Shown here: piece by piece, positions 60,213 to 64,000 of the stretch
Layout: every line of letters begins with the position of its first letter
Position numbering within the stretch: the stretch's first letter is position 1
Origin: Nesterenkonia sp. Act20
Lineage (GTDB): Bacteria > Actinomycetota > Actinomycetes > Actinomycetales > Micrococcaceae
Assembly (NCBI RefSeq): GCF_019173455.1
Contig: NZ_JADPQH010000001.1
Location: 2,014,391 to 2,078,390, forward strand
Direction: 5' to 3'
DNA length: 64,000 bases
Position numbers and translations under genes: made by a program
The notes under the pieces: model-generated
The model's database searches: none
The model's input: only the letters and a program-made list of their open reading frames with translations
Told to the model about the DNA's origin: nothing

Positions 60213-61094
60213 ATGAGCAGCACCGCGGAAGTCCAGAAGAACACTGCACCCACCAATGCCCCGCGCGTGGCCATGCTGGGCCTGGGTTCGATGAACGGCG
60301 CCATCCTGGCGGGCCTGCTGGCCTCCTCTGTGCAGCCCGAGGACGTGGTGGCCACCACGCGCAGCACCGCGACCGCCCAGGCCCGCGCCGAGGAGCATGG
60401 CGTCACCGTGCTGGCCGAGGCCGAGGACCCGCAGGCGAACCAGATCGCTGCCGGGCAGGCGGACATCATCTTCCTCGGGGTCAAGCCCCCTGGGATCGTC
60501 GGCCTCGCCGAGTCCATCGCGGACTCGCTGAAACCGGACGCCGTCGTCGTCTCGGTGGCTGCCGCGATCAGCGTGGAGATGCTGCAGGACGCCCTGCCGC
60601 ATGGACAGCCGGTCATCCGCTCCATGCCCAACACCCCCCTCTCGGTGGGGCTCGGGGTGGTGGGTCTGGTTCCGGGGGCCCATGCCAGCGAGGCGGACAC
60701 GCGACGGGTCCAGGACCTGCTCGCAGCCTGCGGGGCCGTGCACGTGATCGAGGAGTCCCAGATCGACGCGCTCACCGGCATCTCCGGCTCCGGACCCGCC
60801 TACGCCTTCTACCTCGCCGAGCAGATGGCCGATGCCGGCGTCCGGCTCGGGCTCGATCCGGCGCTGGCCGCCGATCTGGCCGCGCAGACGCTCTACGGGG
60901 CAGGCAAGATGCTGGTCTCCGACGGCGCCGACGCAGCAGCGCTGCGCAAAGCCGTCTGCTCACCCAACGGCACCACCGAACGCGCGATCCATGCCTTCGA
61001 TGAGCATGGCTTCCCCGCGGCCGTGACCGCCGCGGTGACCGCCAGCGCCACCCGCTCGGCAGAGATCACCGACGAGCTGCGGAACGCACGCTGA
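60213..61094 (+). CDS. proC: Pyrroline-5-carboxylate reductase
   Basis: ProC reduces P5C to L-proline with NAD(P)H. The 293-residue protein has the nucleotide-binding VAMLGLGSMNGAILAGLL, FLGVKPPGI, VVSVAAAISVEML, the substrate signature RSMPNTPLSVGLGVVGLVPG and the C-terminal TGISGSGPAYAFYLAEQMAD. An unusual N-terminal 20 residues precede the Rossmann fold. The ATG at 60213 has AGGAG 5 bases before it; the GTG at 60207 lies inside that site. It is last gene of the ppx operon. Confidence 0.95.
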   Translation: MSSTAEVQKNTAPTNAPRVAMLGLGSMNGAILAGLLASSVQPEDVVATTRSTATAQARAEEHGVTVLAEAEDPQANQIAAGQADIIFLGVKPPGIVGLAESIADSLKPDAVVVSVAAAISVEMLQDALPHGQPVIRSMPNTPLSVGLGVVGLVPGAHASEADTRRVQDLLAACGAVHVIEESQIDALTGISGSGPAYAFYLAEQMADAGVRLGLDPALAADLAAQTLYGAGKMLVSDGADAAALRKAVCSPNGTTERAIHAFDEHGFPAAVTAAVTASATRSAEITDELRNAR

Positions 61095-61166
61095 GCAGCT
61101 GGCTCAGCGGCTCCAAGGTTCAAATCTTGATGGTGTGCGGCGCGGCGTGAACAGAGGAATACAGTA

Positions 61167-62582
61167 GTGGCCATGGCGAGGGACACGCGCGCGGGGCGCA
61201 GCAGCGGATATGAGGGTGTCCTCAGGGCCCGACTGAGGCAGGGACTCAGGCGTCTCACCGGCACATCGCCGGCACGTGCCGCCATGTTGATCTTCGCGGT
61301 CACCATCGCCGTGTTCGCCTCCCTGCTGATGATGCCCTGGGCCACCGTCGCGGGACGCTCCCCGGAATTCCACGACGCGCTCTTCGTCGCGACCTCTGCA
61401 GTGACCGTCACCGGTCTGACTCCCGTGAACACAGCCGATCACTGGTCCTTCGCCGGAGAGCTGGTCATCCTGATCGGCATCCAGGTGGGTGGACTGGGGA
61501 TCATCACCATCGCGGCGCTGCTGGCCATCTCCGTGACGCGCAACCTCGGGCTGCGCACCCGCCTCGTCGCCCAGGAAGGCGGCATCTCCACCGGGGCCAT
61601 GGGGGAGACCGGTCAGGTCATCCGCACCGTCGTGATCTGCTCCGCCGTGGTGGAGGCCGCCCTGGCGCTGGTGCTGATTCCACGGTTCATCCAGATCGAG
61701 GACGATGCGGCCAGCGGGCTCTGGCACGGCCTGTTCTATGCGATCTCCTCCTTCAACAACGCCGGATTCGTGGTGCACTCGGGAGGCCTCGACGGGTTTG
61801 GCGCTGATCCCGTGGTGGTCTGGACCATCATGGTGGGCGTCTTCCTGGGCAGCCTCGGCTTCCCGGTGCTGTTCATGCTCTGGACCAACCGCTGGCACGT
61901 CCGTCGCTGGAGCCTGCACACCAAGCTGACTCTGCAGGTGACGCTGTTGCTGATGGTCGTCGGGGCGTTGCTCTACGGGGTCATGGAATGGTCCAACACC
62001 AACACCATCGGTGAGATGAGCGTCTGGGAGAAGGTGCAGAACTCGCTCTTCGCCTCCGTGAACATGCGCTCCGGAGGGTTCTCCGTTGTGGAGTCCAATA
62101 TGGAGAACTCGGAGACCATGCTGATCTCCGACGCGCTGATGTTCGCCGGCGGCGGCTCAGCCTCCACCGCAGGCGGCATCAAGGTCACCACCATCGCTGT
62201 CATCTGGCTCGCGTTCCTGGCGGAGGCGCGCGGCGACGCCGAGTCCACCGCCCACGGACGCACCATCCCCCCTTCGGCCGTCCGGGTCGCGGTCTCGGTG
62301 GTGGCCATGGGTGCGACGCTGGTGCTGATATCCACCGTCTGGCTCATGTACATCACCGGGCTCGACATGGGGCGTCCGCTCTATGAGTCGATCTCCGCCT
62401 TCGCCACGGTCGGGCTCACCGCCGGCCTCACTGCGGACCTGCCGCCGGAGGGGCTCTATGTGCTCGCAGCACTGATGTTCGCCGGCCGCGTCGGGATCAT
62501 CACCTTCGCCGCCTCGCTGACCGTGCGCCAGCGCAGCCGGGTCCGCTACCGCTACCCGGAGGGACGTCCGATGATCGGCTGA
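61167..62582 (+). CDS. Potassium uptake channel-like transporter (KtrB/TrkH family)
   Basis: A 471-residue membrane transporter for K+ (Na+-coupled in KtrB types). Four selectivity-filter-like pore turns are visible: SAVTVTGLTPVN, SSFNNAGFVVHS, NMRSGGFSVVE and FATVGLTAGL, and there are eight or more hydrophobic segments. Conserved glycines are present in all four. The length fits KtrB. GTG 61167 has AGAGGA 8 bases upstream and is preferred over ATG 61173. It is transcribed with the RCK regulator 97 bp downstream. Nutrient K+ and osmotic homeostasis are the likely roles. Confidence 0.92.
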   Translation: MAMARDTRAGRSSGYEGVLRARLRQGLRRLTGTSPARAAMLIFAVTIAVFASLLMMPWATVAGRSPEFHDALFVATSAVTVTGLTPVNTADHWSFAGELVILIGIQVGGLGIITIAALLAISVTRNLGLRTRLVAQEGGISTGAMGETGQVIRTVVICSAVVEAALALVLIPRFIQIEDDAASGLWHGLFYAISSFNNAGFVVHSGGLDGFGADPVVVWTIMVGVFLGSLGFPVLFMLWTNRWHVRRWSLHTKLTLQVTLLLMVVGALLYGVMEWSNTNTIGEMSVWEKVQNSLFASVNMRSGGFSVVESNMENSETMLISDALMFAGGGSASTAGGIKVTTIAVIWLAFLAEARGDAESTAHGRTIPPSAVRVAVSVVAMGATLVLISTVWLMYITGLDMGRPLYESISAFATVGLTAGLTADLPPEGLYVLAALMFAGRVGIITFAASLTVRQRSRVRYRYPEGRPMIG

Positions 62583-62679
62583 GTGTGCTGGAGAGCACCC
62601 TGCAGGGGTTTACCCTGGAGTCAGCACTTTCAGGCTCAGCCCAGCGGCTGAGTACGCATTTCGCGAAAAGGACGCACCA

Positions 62680-63351
62680 GTGGGCAAGCAGAATCCGCAG
62701 AGCAACAAGCCGGTACTCGTCGTGGGACTCGGCCGCTTCGGCATCGCGCTGAGCGAGCAGCTCGTGACGCAGAACAAAGAGGTCTTGGCCGTGGAGCGCG
62801 ATCGCGGCCTGGTGCAGAAGTATGCCGACCTGCTCACCCACGTGGTCGAGGCAGACGCCACCGACATCGAGGCGCTGCGCCAGGTCGGCGCCCAGGAGTT
62901 CGACGCCGCCGTCGTCGGGGTCGGCACCTCGATCGAGTCCTCGGTGCTCATCGCCGCGAACCTGGTGGACCTGGGCGTCAGCCAGGTCTGGGCCAAGGCC
63001 ATCAACCCCACGCACGGCAAGATCCTGACCAGAATCGGGTGCCACCACGTGATCTACCCCGAGCACGACGCCGGTGTGCGTGCCGCCCACCTGGTCTCGG
63101 GACAGATGCTGGACTTCATCAAGTTCGACGACGACTTCGCGATCGTGAAGATGCGTCCACCGCGCGAACTGCACGGCAAGACGATCGACCAGTGCCAGCC
63201 GCGCAGCCGGCACCGGGTCAACGTCGTGGGCGTGAAGTCCCCCGGCAAGGACTTCGTCTATGCCCAGCCCGACACCCTGGTCTCAGCTGGAGACACCATC
63301 ATCGTTTCGGGAGACGTCTCCCAGCTGGAGTACTTCGCCGACCACGCCTGA
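62680..63351 (+). CDS. Potassium uptake regulatory subunit (TrkA/KtrA, RCK)
   Basis: A 223-residue cytoplasmic regulator with an RCK_N Rossmann domain (PVLVVGLGRFGIALSEQL) and an RCK_C domain in the second half (PPRELHGKTIDQCQPRSRHR). It binds NAD/ATP or cyclic-di-AMP type ligands to gate the K+ transporter. GTG 62680 follows AAAAGGA. It partners with the KtrB/TrkH gene 97 bp upstream and forms an octameric ring at its cytoplasmic face. acuC follows after 10 bp. Confidence 0.93.
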   Translation: MGKQNPQSNKPVLVVGLGRFGIALSEQLVTQNKEVLAVERDRGLVQKYADLLTHVVEADATDIEALRQVGAQEFDAAVVGVGTSIESSVLIAANLVDLGVSQVWAKAINPTHGKILTRIGCHHVIYPEHDAGVRAAHLVSGQMLDFIKFDDDFAIVKMRPPRELHGKTIDQCQPRSRHRVNVVGVKSPGKDFVYAQPDTLVSAGDTIIVSGDVSQLEYFADHA

Positions 63352-63361
63352 GGAGGGCCCC

Positions 63362-64000
63362 GTGGCCGAACTTCCTACTGTCCTCGTCTGGGACGACGCG
63401 CTGCTCGAGTACCGCTTCAGCTCCAGCCACCCCATGGACCCGGTCCGCCTGGAGCTCACGGCCAAGCTCTGCGAAGAGTTCGAGCTCTTCAACGCTGCGC
63501 ACATGCGGCGTCTCAAGACCAAGGTCGCCTCCGATGAGGTGCTGGGGACCGTCCACACCCCCGAGTACATCGCCGCCGTGAAGGCAGCCGCCGAGCACGG
63601 CAGCGCCGCGGCGGAGCACGGCCTGGGCACCGAAGACACTCCGGTGTTCAGCGAGATCCATCTCGGTGCCGCGCGGATCGCTGACGGGACCTATCAGTGC
63701 GCCCAGGCGCTGCTCGCGGGCACGGCAGTGCGCGCGGTGAACTTCGCCGGCGGAATGCACCACGCCGGCCGTTCCCGGGCCGGGGGGTTCTGTGTGTACA
63801 ACGATTCCGCCATCGCCATCCAGCATCTGCTCGACCAAGGAATCAGCCGGGTGATCTACATCGACGTCGACGCCCACCACGGAGATGGAACGCAGTCGAT
63901 CTTCTATGACGACCCGCGGGTGATGACCATCTCCATCCATCAGACCGGCGTCGCGCTGTATCCCGGCACAGGATTCCCCAATGAGACGGGCGGGCCCGGC
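63362..64000 (+). CDS. acuC: Acetoin-utilisation/histone deacetylase-like protein AcuC, cut by window edge
   Basis: An open frame from GTG 63362 reads 213 codons to the window edge with no stop. It opens VLVWDDALLEYRFSSSHPMD and has the Zn-hydrolase motifs GGMHHAGRSRAGGFC and VIYIDVDAHHGDGTQS, the class I/II deacetylase signature. AcuC-type enzymes deacetylate acetyl-lysine on Acs in some bacteria, which links it conceptually to the sirtuin and acs in this window. GGAGGG precedes the start. The C-terminal half is beyond the window. Confidence 0.9.
   Translation, partial: MAELPTVLVWDDALLEYRFSSSHPMDPVRLELTAKLCEEFELFNAAHMRRLKTKVASDEVLGTVHTPEYIAAVKAAAEHGSAAAEHGLGTEDTPVFSEIHLGAARIADGTYQCAQALLAGTAVRAVNFAGGMHHAGRSRAGGFCVYNDSAIAIQHLLDQGISRVIYIDVDAHHGDGTQSIFYDDPRVMTISIHQTGVALYPGTGFPNETGGPG

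Noticed and set aside
1-64000. CRISPR arrays, rRNA genes, complete tRNA genes, insertion sequences
   Set aside because: No regularly spaced repeats, rRNA-like stretches, full cloverleaf or transposase frames were found on reading the intergenic regions.

Overview
This 64 kb window is high-GC chromosomal DNA from an actinobacterium. Gene content and order point to Micrococcales, most likely Micrococcaceae; a Nesterenkonia-like organism is my best guess but is inference. The evidence is a DUF3073 protein, a Crp/GlxR-type regulator, a MarP-type periplasmic protease, the actinobacterial Ssd/TadABC plus DUF4244/TadE locus beside an Rv3649-type helicase, a topoisomerase I with a lysine-rich tail, and many GTG starts with 4-14 nt gene overlaps. 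Much of it (PBP, RidA, crp, nth-NUDIX, marP, acs, tad, helicase, topA) corresponds to the Rv3646c-Rv3682 neighbourhood of Mycobacterium tuberculosis, rearranged. I see no rRNA, complete tRNA, CRISPR array, transposase or integrase, and no gene-free stretch over 300 bp.

Layout. 0-4.5 kb: an edge fragment, a DUF3073 protein, a sirtuin, then an MFS efflux pump with a near-perfect operator palindrome and a downstream TetR gene, then a LysE-type exporter. 4.5-10.5 kb (minus strand): an operon of nucleoside hydrolase, ECF S component, EcfT and a fused double EcfA, followed by a small membrane protein (plus strand) and a GntR/membrane-protein pair. 10.6-19.2 kb: purF-purM, two small proteins, an aldehyde dehydrogenase, an asparaginase and a single-ORF PurD-PurC fusion. 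19.2-26.8 kb: a palindromic repeat, marP, crp, a DUF4177-RidA-ATP-grasp ligase operon, a class A PBP and a metallophosphoesterase. 26.8-34.8 kb: a heterodimeric ABC exporter, aroQ, acs with a Crp-type site, nth and a CoA-type NUDIX hydrolase. 34.9-49.3 kb: PIG-L deacetylase, ssd-tadA-tadB-tadC, a roughly 9 kb block (thiamine-binding protein, DUF4031/HD protein, TAXI-TRAP uptake system, RAM-domain protein, and a racemase/SIS/GNAT/M20 cluster), then the Tad pilin and TadE genes in reversed orientation. 49.5-64 kb: helicase, GNAT, trhO, methyltransferase, topA, ppx, TIM-barrel isomerase, proC, ktrB/trkH-trkA and the start of acuC.

How the genes work together: the Pur proteins cover four enzymes of inosinate synthesis, and the nucleoside hydrolase/ECF operon may supply salvage. 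The racemase, GNAT and M20 genes match the three activities of the N-succinyl-amino-acid route that converts D- to L-amino acids. The PBP and the divergent ATP-grasp ligase suggest cell-wall cross-bridge synthesis. The Tad genes encode an export and pilus machine. KtrB/TrkH and TrkA form a potassium uptake system.

Most unusual points: the PurD-PurC fusion; two unrelated ABC systems that each lack the Walker A lysine in one nucleotide-binding domain; the racemase cluster with a SIS regulator apparently lacking its DNA-binding domain; the split and inverted Tad locus; and two families of nested palindromes at gene ends.
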